Shown: piece after piece, positions 1 through 10,835 of the stretch
Position numbering within the stretch: position 1 is the stretch's first letter
Layout of the letters: each line of letters starts with the position of its first letter
Assembly (NCBI RefSeq): GCF_001891125.1
Contig: NZ_CP015247.1
Location: forward strand, 1-64,000
Reading direction: 5' to 3'
Origin: Leuconostoc suionicum
GTDB lineage: Bacteria > Bacillota > Bacilli > Lactobacillales > Lactobacillaceae
DNA length: 64,000 nt
Notes under the pieces: generated by a model
What the model saw: only the letters and a program-made list of their open reading frames with translations
Database searches by the model: none
What the model was told of the DNA's origin: nothing
Position numbers and translations under genes: made by a program

Positions 1-209
1 TTATCCACATATCCACAAGTTGTGAACTTACCCCTGTGGATAATGTTTATAAACAGCCCCAATTATTGTCCTTTCGCCCTTTTACTTGTGTATAACAATG
101 TTCATTTGTGGATAACCCACACATTTGTTCGTCTTAATATCAACACCCCCGCTTTTTCATTGTCCACAACTGTTGATATTCTCTAAAGTTGTCGTTTGCC
201 TGTGGAAAA
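1..209. other. oriC: oriC part 1: DnaA-box cluster upstream of dnaA
   Basis: Perfect TTATCCACA boxes lie at 1-9 and, on the other strand, at 35-43 and 107-115. One-mismatch boxes lie at 9-17 (ATATCCACA), 87-95 (reverse-oriented TGTGTATAA), 160-168 (TTGTCCACA) and 201-209 (reverse of TTTTCCACA). The density of boxes directly before dnaA is typical of the upstream half of a Firmicutes bipartite origin, where DnaA assembles. The cluster may extend beyond base 1. Confidence 0.9.
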
Positions 210-231
210 CTATTTTTCTTATTGTTATAAT
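203..231 (+). promoter_or_regulatory. dnaA promoter, -35 overlapped by a DnaA box
   Basis: TATAAT at 226-231 is preceded by a TGn extension and, 17 bp upstream, by TGGAAA (203-208) as a weak -35. The reverse DnaA box at 201-209 covers the -35, so DnaA binding would compete with RNA polymerase. Autoregulation is known for dnaA in other bacteria; here it is inferred from the overlap. Confidence 0.6.
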
Positions 232-352
232 TATCTTTGCTACTTCTTCTATATTAGAAAAGTCGTCGGTTCAATCCATAATCTGCGTTAAATACTATCA
301 ACGTAAGATCGTCATTTCATGCTGACTTGAACCATATTTAGGAGAGATAATC

Positions 353-1699
353 GTGACAAAACCAATAACCAAAGAAGAATTATGGTCAAAAGTGCAAGCC
401 GAATTTTTTACCAAGCTCGGTCGTGTTACTTTTTCCACCTATATAGAACCGCTAAAACCGCTGACTCTAGAGGATACCAGTTTAACATTAGCAGTACCAA
501 GTGATATGGCGCAAGATATAATTGATCAATGGGATAGTGAGTACTCCATGGACTTTGTACAATTTGCCATGTCAATTGCTGATGGTTTTATTAAACCCGA
601 CTTGCAAGTGGCCGAAGCAAAGCCTAACACCATACCAACTTTTTCAGATAATTTATCATTTACGCGCGAATCTGACTTAAATCCAGATTTTACTTTTGAA
701 AAATTTGTTATTGGCTCAGGAAACGAGAATGCCTATGCTGTCGCGCGTGCAGTTGCTGATGAACCTGGACAAGTATACAATCCTTATTTAATTTATGGTG
801 GAGTTGGTCTAGGCAAAACACATTTGATGCAAGCTATTGGCAATGCGTATGCTGTGTCGACGCCAAGCGCACACATTAAATACGCTACAGCTGAAGATTT
901 TTTGAACGATTTTACTGAATCCTTACGCGCAGGGGATGGTGCTACAGCAGCTTTTAAGCAAGAATATCGTTCTGTTGACCTCTTACTTGTTGATGATATC
1001 CAATTCTGGTCTGGAAAAGAAAAAGTTCAAGAAGAATTTTTCAATACTTTTAACGTTTTAACTAAAAATGGTAAACAAATCGTTATGACTTCAGATAAAT
1101 TACCAACAGAAATTGTTGATCTACAAACACGATTAACATCACGTTTTGAAGCCGGCATTATGATGGATATTCAAAAACCTGATTTACCAACAAGAGTAGC
1201 TATTCTACAAAATTTGTCTGAATCTGATGGCTTAGATATTCCTAACGATGTATTAGAATTAATTGCCGAAAAAATTGATTCCAATGTGCGTAGCTTAGAA
1301 GGGGCGTTCCATAAGTTTGAAGCCAGCTTGCGATACATGAATAAGCCGGCTACAAAGGAAACAGCTCAACAAATATTAGGTGATTTAAATATTAATCAAG
1401 GCTTCAAGATCACTGTTGAGCGCATTCAACAGGTTGTGGCAGATTATTATATGCAAACTATTGATGATCTTAAAAGTTCAAGCCGCAAAAAAGATCTTGT
1501 CACTGCACGGCATGTTGCTATGTATCTAACGAGAACGCTAACAAATGAAAGTTTGCCTGACATTGGCCGTTCATTTGGTGGGCGAGATCATTCTTCGGTA
1601 TTACATGCCACAACCAAAATAACTGAAAAATCAGAGAGCGATCCGCGTACAAAAGAAATGTTGGACGCCCTAACTGATGAAATTAAACATGGCAAATAA
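353..1699 (+). CDS. dnaA: Chromosomal replication initiator DnaA
   Basis: DnaA is the AAA+ ATPase that binds DnaA boxes, melts the origin and recruits the replicative helicase. The 448-residue product has the usual four-part layout: N-terminal helicase-interaction domain (about 1-80), variable linker, AAA+ domain with Walker A GGVGLGKTH (about residue 150) and Walker B LLLVDDIQF, and a C-terminal DNA-binding domain with the signature GGRDHSSVLHA. Length is normal for the family. The start is GTG at 353, 8 bases after an AGGAGAG Shine-Dalgarno sequence. DnaA-box clusters flank the gene on both sides, and dnaN follows, the standard Firmicutes arrangement. Confidence 0.98.
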   Translation: MTKPITKEELWSKVQAEFFTKLGRVTFSTYIEPLKPLTLEDTSLTLAVPSDMAQDIIDQWDSEYSMDFVQFAMSIADGFIKPDLQVAEAKPNTIPTFSDNLSFTRESDLNPDFTFEKFVIGSGNENAYAVARAVADEPGQVYNPYLIYGGVGLGKTHLMQAIGNAYAVSTPSAHIKYATAEDFLNDFTESLRAGDGATAAFKQEYRSVDLLLVDDIQFWSGKEKVQEEFFNTFNVLTKNGKQIVMTSDKLPTEIVDLQTRLTSRFEAGIMMDIQKPDLPTRVAILQNLSESDGLDIPNDVLELIAEKIDSNVRSLEGAFHKFEASLRYMNKPATKETAQQILGDLNINQGFKITVERIQQVVADYYMQTIDDLKSSSRKKDLVTARHVAMYLTRTLTNESLPDIGRSFGGRDHSSVLHATTKITEKSESDPRTKEMLDALTDEIKHGK

Positions 1700-1764
1700 C
1701 TCTAAGCATTGCTCATAAAAACATATGTTTATAAGGTTGTAAAAATAGGGTAGTTACCAACAGC

Positions 1765-1880
1765 GTTGTGAACAACTACTTATAAACGTTCTGTTAGTCA
1801 CAGGGGACTTTTCCACAACATCAACACCCCTTATTATTACTACTACTTATTTTTTATATAATTATTAATATAACTATCAC
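1765..1880 (+). other. oriC: oriC part 2: DnaA boxes, DnaA-trio and AT-rich unwinding element
   Basis: Between dnaA and dnaN a reverse box TGTGAACAA (1767-1775) and a TTTTCCACA box (1809-1817) are followed by a short C-rich spacer, then by a run of three-base steps TTATTATTACTACTACTTA (1831-1849) and an almost pure AT stretch (1850-1880). The order box, GC-rich spacer, trinucleotide run, AT-rich DNA matches the basal unwinding system described in Bacillus subtilis (DnaA-trio). This is the probable site of strand opening. Confidence 0.75.
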
Positions 1881-1911
1881 TTATTTGCTCAATTTAAAAA
1901 GGAGTAACATC

Positions 1912-3048
1912 ATGCAATTTACAATTAACCGTTCAGCCTTTATTAAAGCCCTCAATGATGTATCACGTGCTATCTCATCACGAACAACTATTCCAATTTT
2001 GACTAATATCAAATTAGTTTTAAATGATGAAGAATTAGTCCTTACTGGTTCAAATGCAGATATTTCTATTGAAACAACTGTGCCACAATCAGATACCAGT
2101 GCCCAATTAATTATTACAACTCCTGGTGGTATTACCTTACCGGCAACTTTCTTTATTAATATTGTTAAGCGTCTTCCTGATGATGCAATGACTCTTAATG
2201 TTGAGGGCTTACGAGCTACTATTACATCCGGTGCCTCATCATTTACAATTAATGGACAAGACGTACAAAACTACCCACAATTGCCAGAAATGGATGATGT
2301 GCAAAGCTTGAGCGTTTCTGCTGCGCAACTTGTTGATATTATTTCGCAAACAAAAATTTCAGCTTCTACACAAGAAAGTCGACCAATTTTAACTGGGATA
2401 CATCTACAATTGACAGGAAATAGCGTGAAGGCAGTTACGACTGATTCTCATCGCTTATCTCAACGTATCGTTCAGCTAACAGGAACTGATGCCAACAATG
2501 TTGATGCAAATGTTATTATTCCAGCAAAATCTTTTAATGAATTACAAGCATTACTCGAGGGACAAGATCGTGTGGAAATCAAGTTTTCTACCAATCAAGC
2601 GGTGTTTGATTTAGGACATACAACATTTTATTCACATTTACTGGAAGGAAACTATCCTGAGACAGATCGTTTGATTCCCACGGAGAGCACGACACAAATC
2701 ACAATTGAGGCAAGCTCGTTACTGGGTGCAATTGATCGAGCAAGTTTGCTGAGTCACGAAAGTCGCAATAACGTTGTTCAATTGTCATTAAAAGCAGGGC
2801 GTGCAGTGTTAACCGGTACATCTCAAGAAGTTGGACAGGTAACCGAAAAGTTGAATGCCAATAGCATTGAAGGGGAAGACTTAGATATCTCTTTCAATCC
2901 GGATTACGTTCGTGATGCTTTGCGTATTTTTAATGGCAAGCGTGTAGATGTTAAATTTACAAGTAATTTACGTCCGTTTACTTTGACACCTGAAGGAGAG
3001 ACGGATAACAAACAATTACAACTCATAACACCAGTACGCACATTTTAA
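1912..3048 (+). CDS. dnaN: DNA polymerase III beta sliding clamp
   Basis: DnaN forms the dimeric ring that tethers the replicative polymerase to DNA. The product is 378 residues, the normal size, and runs MQFTINRSAF at its N-terminus through three repeated clamp folds to the family-typical C-terminus QLITPVRTF. I chose ATG 1912 because AAGGAG (1898-1903) stands 8 bases upstream; an in-frame TTG at 1885 lacks a Shine-Dalgarno sequence and lies in the origin AT-rich region. The gene is second in the dnaA-dnaN pair and is followed by an intrinsic terminator. Confidence 0.97.
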   Translation: MQFTINRSAFIKALNDVSRAISSRTTIPILTNIKLVLNDEELVLTGSNADISIETTVPQSDTSAQLIITTPGGITLPATFFINIVKRLPDDAMTLNVEGLRATITSGASSFTINGQDVQNYPQLPEMDDVQSLSVSAAQLVDIISQTKISASTQESRPILTGIHLQLTGNSVKAVTTDSHRLSQRIVQLTGTDANNVDANVIIPAKSFNELQALLEGQDRVEIKFSTNQAVFDLGHTTFYSHLLEGNYPETDRLIPTESTTQITIEASSLLGAIDRASLLSHESRNNVVQLSLKAGRAVLTGTSQEVGQVTEKLNANSIEGEDLDISFNPDYVRDALRIFNGKRVDVKFTSNLRPFTLTPEGETDNKQLQLITPVRTF

Positions 3049-3107
3049 TTTGTTCAAATACTTGAAAATAAACCCGTTTAGACAAAAATAAACAAAATAC
3101 ACTAATG

Positions 3108-3148
3108 AGGCCTAAAATTGCTTACACACAATTTTAGGCCTCGTTTTT
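3108..3148 (+). terminator. Intrinsic terminator after dnaN
   Basis: A 13-bp perfect stem (3108-3120 with 3129-3141) around an 8-base loop is followed by CGTTTTT. It closes the dnaA-dnaN unit and separates it from yaaA-recF-gyrBA. Confidence 0.88.
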
Positions 3149-3177
3149 GAGCTTTTAGGGTTTAAAAATGGTATAAT
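3147..3177 (+). promoter_or_regulatory. Promoter of yaaA-recF operon
   Basis: TATAAT at 3172-3177 has a TGG extension directly before it; TTGAGC at 3147-3152 is a possible -35 at a long 19-bp spacing, so this is best read as an extended -10 promoter. Transcription would start about 40 bases before yaaA. Confidence 0.6.
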
Positions 3178-3224
3178 ACTATAGTAACTACCGTGACCAT
3201 TAACTCACAAAGAGAAAGCGATAT

Positions 3225-3671
3225 ATGACAACCAGCGTACGTATCACAACTGAATACATTACTTTGACACAATTATTAAAAGAAGAGAACATTATTTCAT
3301 CAGGCGGCCAAGCCAAATATTATTTAATGGATTTTCCGGTGCTACTCAACGGAGAAACAGAAAATCGTCGCGGTAAAAAGTTATACGATCATGATGAGAT
3401 TGTTATTGACGGCGAAACGTACGTAATTGAATTAGCAGAGAATGCTGAAGAGTTGATAGCAGAAGCTGAGATACAAAGAGCTGAACGTGCTATGAACGCT
3501 AAAAAAACCGTCCGTGATGATCGTATTAAGGCACAAAAGGCAGCTGCAGCCAAAGCCCGTAAGGAAGCTAGATTTGCTGAATTACGCAAAAAAAATCGTA
3601 CTCGTGCTGGTGGATTTGGTCGCTCGACAAACAAACCTAAAGGACCCGGTTCGTGGAACTCGAATCGTTAA
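3225..3671 (+). CDS. yaaA: S4-domain protein YaaA with basic tail
   Basis: This is the small S4-domain RNA-binding protein found between dnaN and recF in Firmicutes; in B. subtilis YaaA has been linked to ribosome assembly. The S4 fold occupies about residues 8-70 ([13 protein letters not shown], then [15 protein letters not shown]). The usual family member is about 70-80 residues. Here a charged extension of roughly 75 residues follows, first Ala/Glu/Arg-rich and probably helical, then ending in a Gly/Arg/Asn-rich tail ([12 protein letters not shown]) suited to RNA contact. Its end overlaps the recF start by 19 bases, suggesting translational coupling. Confidence 0.85.
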   Translation: MTTSVRITTEYITLTQLLKEENIISSGGQAKYYLMDFPVLLNGETENRRGKKLYDHDEIVIDGETYVIELAENAEELIAEAEIQRAERAMNAKKTVRDDRIKAQKAAAAKARKEARFAELRKKNRTRAGGFGRSTNKPKGPGSWNSNR

Positions 3672-4777
3672 AGCTCGATCATTATCGTAATTATTCAGAT
3701 TTAACGCTGGAATTCAGCTCGGGTGTGAATGTTTTTCTTGGTGAAAATGCGCAAGGGAAAACAAACTTATTAGAAAGTATTTATGTATTGGCACTTGCAA
3801 GGTCACATAGAACCAGTAGTGACAAAGACTTGGTCCAGTGGCAAGCAAAAGAAGCAACTATTAGTGGCCGGGTTAAACGTTCTATTAGTGAGACCCCGCT
3901 GTCGCTCCATTTTTCTAATAAGGGTAAAAAAGCACGGGTTAATCATCTTGAACAATCAAAGCTGTCGCATTATATCGGGCAACTCAATGTCATTTTGTTT
4001 GCACCAGAAGATCTTGAGCTGGTTAAAGGTTCACCAAGCGTACGTCGCCGTTTTATTGACATGGAGTTTGGCCAAATGAACCCCTTGTATTTGTATAATA
4101 CGACACAATACAAGCGGATTTTAAAAGAAAGAAATGCTTATCTTAAGCGTTTGCAACTTAAACAGACAACAGACACAGTATTCTTGGATGTATTGAGTGA
4201 ACAATTGATTGATGTAGGTTCACAGATTTTAATTGCACGTCAAGAATTTTTGAACAAATTAGAATTGGCTGCACAACCAATTCACGCTGAAATATCTGAT
4301 CAGCGTGAAGCTTTGAAATTACGTTACATGAGTTCGGTTGATTTTACTTCAGATGCTAGTCTTGAAGAGGTAAAATCGGTATTCGCTGATGCATTGTCAC
4401 GTCAGCGTTCACGTGAAATTATACAAGGATCGACAATGGTTGGTCCTCATCGCGACGAATTACAATTTGATGTTAATGGGAATAATGTTGCTGTTTTTGG
4501 CTCACAAGGGCAGCAGCGAACAACGGCGTTGGCTATTAAATTAGCCGAAATTGATTTAATGCAACAAGAAACTGGTGAGTATCCAGTATTGCTTCTCGAT
4601 GATGTACTTAGTGAACTTGATGCCAGTCGGCAGACACATTTATTATTGGCAATTCAAGATAAGGTGCAAACATTTATCACTGCACCAACACTCAGCGATA
4701 TTGCACGGCAACTCATTCGAAAACCACGTGTGTTTCATGTGAAACAAGGAGTGATTACACTCGAAAACGACACATAG
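3653..4777 (+). CDS. recF: DNA replication and repair protein RecF
   Basis: RecF is an SMC-like ATPase that helps load RecA at single-strand gaps and stalled forks. The 374-residue product has Walker [13 protein letters not shown] near residue 32, the ABC-type signature GSQGQQRT and Walker [13 protein letters not shown] towards the C-terminus, all in normal order and spacing. The start is GTG at 3653 inside the end of yaaA, giving the normal [15 protein letters not shown]-terminus. The last codons contain a near-consensus parS sequence at 4731-4746. A stable hairpin follows the stop codon before gyrB. Confidence 0.97.
   Translation: MELESLKLDHYRNYSDLTLEFSSGVNVFLGENAQGKTNLLESIYVLALARSHRTSSDKDLVQWQAKEATISGRVKRSISETPLSLHFSNKGKKARVNHLEQSKLSHYIGQLNVILFAPEDLELVKGSPSVRRRFIDMEFGQMNPLYLYNTTQYKRILKERNAYLKRLQLKQTTDTVFLDVLSEQLIDVGSQILIARQEFLNKLELAAQPIHAEISDQREALKLRYMSSVDFTSDASLEEVKSVFADALSRQRSREIIQGSTMVGPHRDELQFDVNGNNVAVFGSQGQQRTTALAIKLAEIDLMQQETGEYPVLLLDDVLSELDASRQTHLLLAIQDKVQTFITAPTLSDIARQLIRKPRVFHVKQGVITLENDT
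4731..4746. other. parS: parS-like site inside recF (one mismatch)
   Basis: TGTTTCATGTGAAACA differs at one position from the Firmicutes parS consensus TGTTTCACGTGAAACA. ParB (Spo0J) binds such sites near the origin to load SMC complexes and assist segregation. Two perfect copies occur nearby at 9379 and 31093, which raises the likelihood that this copy is functional. Confidence 0.65.
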
Positions 4778-4807
4778 GTTAAATCAATGAATTGATTTTG
4801 CTATGTG
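4771..4807 (+). other. Stable hairpin between recF and gyrB
   Basis: CACATAG (4771-4777) pairs with CTATGTG (4801-4807), and AAATCAAT with ATTGATTT lies inside it, forming a long stem that begins in the last recF codon. No T-run follows, so it is more likely an mRNA stability or processing element than a terminator. Confidence 0.5.
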
Positions 4808-4817
4808 ATGATAATAG

Positions 4818-6857
<2,040 letters not shown>

Positions 6858-6931
6858 TCCAAGTGTGTTTAGCATTGAAATTAAAAACACAATATAAAAG
6901 TCATAAAATATTTGCGAGGAGTAAATAAGTA

Positions 6932-9478
6932 ATGTCTGAGTTAAACGACAGCCGTATTAAAAATGCGAATTTGTCAGAACAAATGAAAACGTCATTCTTG
7001 TCATATGCCATGTCTGTTATTGTGGCACGTGCACTGCCAGATGTGCGCGATGGCATGAAGCCGGTACATCGCCGAATTCTGTATTCAATGATTGAACAGG
7101 GGAATACACCAGATAAGCCACACAAAAAATCGGCTCGTATTGTTGGAGATGTGATGGGTAAATACCATCCCCACGGAGATTCTGCAATTTATGAGTCAAT
7201 GGTCCGGATGGCACAACCTTTTTCGTACCGACACATGTTAATTGACGGTCACGGAAACTTTGGTTCTGTCGATGGCGATGGTGCTGCTGCTATGCGGTAT
7301 ACGGAAGCTCGCTTGAGTAAAGTCGCCATGGAAATGGTTCGGGATTTAAATAAAGATACAGTTAATTTTATTCCCAACTATGATGGTGAGGAACGCGAAC
7401 CGGAAGTATTACCAGCACGTTTCCCAAATTTGTTGGTTAACGGGGCTACTGGAATTGCCGTTGGGATGACAACGAACATTCCAACGCATAACCTTGCTGA
7501 AGTGATTTCTGCGCTTCATATTCTGATGAATAATCCAGAAGCTACCACAGCCGACCTTATGGAAGCATTACCTGGACCCGATTTTCCCACCGGTGGTATT
7601 GTTATGGGAAAGTCAGGTATCCGTCGTGCATATGAAACTGGGCGCGGCACTGTAACTGTACGTGCAAAAGTAGATATTGAACAACTTAAATCAGGCAAAG
7701 AGCAGATTGTTGTAACTGAGCTACCTTATGCCGTTAACAAGGCGCGTTTAATTGAGCGTATATCAGAATTAGCGCGGGACAAAAAGATAGAAGGTATCAC
7801 AGGAATTCGCGATGAATCTGATCGTGAAGGCTTGCGAGTTTCTATTGATGTTCGTCGCGACGCTTCGGCAAGTGTCATTTTAAATAATCTATATAAGCAA
7901 ACATTATTGCAGACTAGTTTTAGCTTTAATATGTTGGCGATTGATCACGGTGCGCCAAAGACAATGAGTTTGAAAGAGATACTTGTTGCTTATCTGGCAC
8001 ATCAACGTGAAGTTATCCGTCGTCGTACAGTATTTGAATTACAAAAGGCACAAGCGCGCGCACACATTTTAGAAGGTTTACGCATTGCGCTTGATCATAT
8101 AGACGAAATCATCACAATTATTCGTTCGTCAAAGACATCTGAGGAAGCTAAAACTCGTTTAATTAATGGTTATGCTTTGTCTGATAAACAAGCACAAGCT
8201 ATCCTGGACATGCGTTTGGTTCGTTTGACTGGCTTGGAACGTGACAAGATTGAAGAAGAATATCAAAAACTTGTTACTCTGATTGCTGATTTGAAAGATA
8301 TTTTGGCGCATGAAGAACGTGTTGATGAAATTATTTATAATGAGCTACTAGAAATCCAAACAAAGTTTGGTGACAAGCGTCGCACAGAATTGCAGGTTGG
8401 TGACGTTCTAAGTATTGAAGATGAAGATTTGATTGAAGAAGAAGATGTAATCGTAACATTGACTAACAGTGGTTACATCAAACGTGTTGCAACTGGAGAG
8501 TTCAAGGCACAAAATCGAGGTGGTCGTGGTGTTCAGGGTATGAATGTTCATGATGAGGATTTTGTTGACCAGATGATCTCCACATCAACGCATGATACTT
8601 TGTTGTTCTTTACTAATAAGGGTAAAGTCTACCGTATGAAAGGTTATGAAGTACCAGAATATGGTCGCCAAGCGAAGGGAATCCCAGTTGTTAACCTTTT
8701 GAATTTTGAAGGAAACGAAAAAATTCAAACCGTTATCAATGTTCGTGGAGAAGCCGGTGAAAGCGATGATTATCTATTCTTTGTAACTCGTTTGGGTGTT
8801 GTCAAGCGTACAGCGGTTAAGGAATTTGCAAATATTCGTACGAATGGATTAAAAGCCTTAACTTTGCATGATGATGATGAAGTACTATCTGTTCAAATTA
8901 CGGATGGTACGCAAAATATTATTATCGCGACACATAATGGTTATTCAGTTAGTTTTGCTGAAAATGATGTACGTGTTATGGGACGTTCAGCTGCTGGGGT
9001 TCGTGGTATTCGCCTTCGCGAAGGGGATCTAGTGGTTGGTTCTGACGTGCTGGAAAAAGACCATAATGTTTTGATCATCACGGAAAAAGGCTACGGAAAG
9101 CAAACACCAGTGAGCGAATATCCAATCAAAGGTCGTGGCGGTAAAGGAATCAAAACGGCAAATATTACCGAGAAAAATGGTCCTCTTGCTGGAATGACTA
9201 TTGTCAGTGGCCAAGAAGATATTATGGTTACGACGACACAAGGTGTAATGATTCGTTTTAATGTTGATTCTGTCAGTCAGACAGGACGTGCAACACTAGG
9301 TGTGCGTTTGATTCGCTTAGAAGGCAATGCTAAAGTGGCTACGTTAGCAAAAGTAGAACACGAGGAAGCGCTTGAAGATGTTTCACGTGAAACATCTGAT
9401 AACGCACCGTTGGATGAGCAACAAATTGACCAAGTTTCAGAACTATTAGATCGTGCACAAGACGATACTGATAAATAA
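6932..9478 (+). CDS. gyrA: DNA gyrase subunit A
   Basis: GyrA carries the DNA breakage-rejoining tyrosine and the wrapping domain of gyrase. The 848-residue product begins with the conserved [20 protein letters not shown]; the quinolone-resistance region reads [17 protein letters not shown], with Ser and Glu at the two usual resistance positions (a sensitive-type sequence), and the catalytic Tyr lies in [11 protein letters not shown]. The C-terminal six-bladed wrapping domain includes the GyrA box QNRGGRG. A perfect parS palindrome is embedded near the 3' end (9379-9394), encoding DVSRETS in an acidic, poorly conserved tail. AGGAG stands upstream of the ATG, and a strong terminator follows. 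Confidence 0.98.
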   Translation: MSELNDSRIKNANLSEQMKTSFLSYAMSVIVARALPDVRDGMKPVHRRILYSMIEQGNTPDKPHKKSARIVGDVMGKYHPHGDSAIYESMVRMAQPFSYRHMLIDGHGNFGSVDGDGAAAMRYTEARLSKVAMEMVRDLNKDTVNFIPNYDGEEREPEVLPARFPNLLVNGATGIAVGMTTNIPTHNLAEVISALHILMNNPEATTADLMEALPGPDFPTGGIVMGKSGIRRAYETGRGTVTVRAKVDIEQLKSGKEQIVVTELPYAVNKARLIERISELARDKKIEGITGIRDESDREGLRVSIDVRRDASASVILNNLYKQTLLQTSFSFNMLAIDHGAPKTMSLKEILVAYLAHQREVIRRRTVFELQKAQARAHILEGLRIALDHIDEIITIIRSSKTSEEAKTRLINGYALSDKQAQAILDMRLVRLTGLERDKIEEEYQKLVTLIADLKDILAHEERVDEIIYNELLEIQTKFGDKRRTELQVGDVLSIEDEDLIEEEDVIVTLTNSGYIKRVATGEFKAQNRGGRGVQGMNVHDEDFVDQMISTSTHDTLLFFTNKGKVYRMKGYEVPEYGRQAKGIPVVNLLNFEGNEKIQTVINVRGEAGESDDYLFFVTRLGVVKRTAVKEFANIRTNGLKALTLHDDDEVLSVQITDGTQNIIIATHNGYSVSFAENDVRVMGRSAAGVRGIRLREGDLVVGSDVLEKDHNVLIITEKGYGKQTPVSEYPIKGRGGKGIKTANITEKNGPLAGMTIVSGQEDIMVTTTQGVMIRFNVDSVSQTGRATLGVRLIRLEGNAKVATLAKVEHEEALEDVSRETSDNAPLDEQQIDQVSELLDRAQDDTDK
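9379..9394. other. parS: Perfect parS site inside gyrA
   Basis: TGTTTCACGTGAAACA is a full 16-bp palindrome identical to the parS consensus recognised by ParB/Spo0J. It lies in the codons for the variable C-terminal tail of GyrA, where the protein can tolerate it, about 9 kb from the origin. Confidence 0.92.
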
Positions 9479-9482
9479 CAAA

Positions 9483-9524
9483 AAATAAACCAACAGGACG
9501 TTAGCAGCCTGTTGGTTTATTTTT
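9483..9524 (+). terminator. Intrinsic terminator after gyrA
   Basis: A 15-bp stem (9483-9497 with 9508-9522) is followed by a T-run. It begins a few bases after the gyrA stop codon. Confidence 0.9.
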
Positions 9525-9623
9525 TTATAAAAGATAGAACAATTGAAAACTTGGTAGGAAACAAATAGTATAACAACTAATTTTCATAATGTTATAATAC
9601 ATTAAAATTAAGGAGTAGTGATT

Positions 9624-10097
9624 ATGAGCATATACGATTATTTTGCAACCTTAGAAAACGGAGAAACTTATTCACTTAATAAGCTAGCCAATCATCCAGT
9701 AGTGATTGTTAATACTGCTACGAAGTGCGGCTATGCACCACAATTTGGTGAGTTAGAAAAATTATATAAAAAGTATAAAGATAAGGGACTAGTAATTTTA
9801 GGCTTTCCATCTAATCAATTCAAACAAGAGTTAGAAACTGCATCACAGGCAGCCCAAGCATGTCAGCTCACTTATGGTGTAACTTTCCCAATGCATCAAC
9901 TAGTTGCCGTGAATGGTAAAAATACAGATCCTTTGTTTAAATATTTGAAAGAGAATTCAAAGGGGATGCTGGGTAGTAGCACAATCAAATGGAATTTCAC
10001 AAAGTTTTTAGTGGATAAGGAGGGAAACGTCGTAAAACGCTATGCCCCAAAAACAGAACCCAAAGAGCTTGAAGAAGATATTGAAGCTGTTTTATGA
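9624..10097 (+). CDS. Glutathione peroxidase family thiol peroxidase
   Basis: This family reduces hydrogen peroxide and organic peroxides in the cytoplasm; Cys-type bacterial members usually take electrons from thioredoxin rather than glutathione. The catalytic set is present: Cys35 in TATKCGYAPQF, Gln65 in GFPSNQF and Trp123-Asn124 in IKWNFTKF. The position often occupied by Cys in GFPCNQF is Ser here, but Cys80 in the helix before YGVTFP can act as resolving Cys. I prefer ATG 9624 (157 residues) because AAGGAG ends 8 bases before it; GTG 9618 is too close to the Shine-Dalgarno sequence. A TGT-TATAAT promoter element stands at 9593-9598. Confidence 0.88.
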   Translation: MSIYDYFATLENGETYSLNKLANHPVVIVNTATKCGYAPQFGELEKLYKKYKDKGLVILGFPSNQFKQELETASQAAQACQLTYGVTFPMHQLVAVNGKNTDPLFKYLKENSKGMLGSSTIKWNFTKFLVDKEGNVVKRYAPKTEPKELEEDIEAVL

Positions 10098-10121
10098 GTG
10101 CCACGCATTCTGGTAAAAAAC

Positions 10122-10835
10122 TTAAGCCCGTATTGTTGGTGTCTTAAATTGGATTAAATGATGTTGAAATTTACGTGTCACCGGCAACAGTGTACCATCT
10201 GTTAACTCAATTATTTTTTCTGACTTTAAATAATGCTTGATAAAGTCACGATTAATACAAAATGATGCATGAATTTGTATGAAATTTTCATGGCTTGAAG
10301 CAATAGTTTTGATTGTATTTCGAATTTTGCTTACACCATTCCTTGTGAAAACATTGATATAATGTGTACCCTTATTACTGGAGAAATAAGACAGGTGGTT
10401 GAGGTCGAATTGGACGAGGTGTGCACCATTGCGTATAGCAATCAAGTTAGGAGATTTTTTATCGTATCGTTCGAGCACTTGAGCAGCTGTGCAAATAGCA
10501 GAATTGAGTTGTTGTGCGAATACAGACTCAGGTTGTGATTTGTCAATAAAGTCTAGTGCACTGATGTGATGTTGAAATGTGTGCCATGATAATTCACAAT
10601 GAGTTGTGACAATAATAATCGGTGAAATAATATCATTTTTGCGAATCAGTTGCGCAGTTTGAAGGCCTGCATAAATAACGCCTTTAATTTCAAGATCCAG
10701 TAAAATAATCTTCGGTGTTTTATCTTTTAGCACCGCAGATAATAAATTGGTTGGCGAAGTGAACGTGTGTATATGTTGTATATACTGTTTAATACGCTTT
10801 TGTTGTGTAAGGTTGTCTTCTAGCAGATAAATCAT
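10122..10835 (-). CDS. LytTR-type response regulator (AgrA/ComE family)
   Basis: The 237-residue protein is a transcription factor with an N-terminal receiver domain and a C-terminal LytTR DNA-binding domain. In the receiver, LLEDN forms the acidic pocket, Asp47 in IILLDLEI is the expected phosphate acceptor and the Lys of FIDKSQ is the conserved lysine. The LytTR part starts near residue 130 and includes FIQIHASFCINRDFI, matching the family's HxSxxVN-type segment. It overlaps the upstream kinase gene by 47 bases, so the pair is translated together. Such regulators commonly control peptide-pheromone, bacteriocin or surface functions. No AgrB/AgrD or double-glycine peptide gene is adjacent, so the signal is unknown. 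Confidence 0.85.
   Translation of the reverse strand: MIYLLEDNLTQQKRIKQYIQHIHTFTSPTNLLSAVLKDKTPKIILLDLEIKGVIYAGLQTAQLIRKNDIISPIIIVTTHCELSWHTFQHHISALDFIDKSQPESVFAQQLNSAICTAAQVLERYDKKSPNLIAIRNGAHLVQFDLNHLSYFSSNKGTHYINVFTRNGVSKIRNTIKTIASSHENFIQIHASFCINRDFIKHYLKSEKIIELTDGTLLPVTRKFQHHLIQFKTPTIRA

Noticed and set aside
125..325. 66-codon frame upstream of dnaA
   Set aside because: It overlaps DnaA boxes and the dnaA promoter, has no Shine-Dalgarno sequence and a low-complexity product.
1955..1975. CACGTG in dnaN as parS
   Set aside because: Flanks do not match; only the core hexamer is shared.
4408..4424. TTCACGTGAAA in recF as an additional parS
   Set aside because: Five of sixteen positions differ from the consensus outside the CACGTG core.
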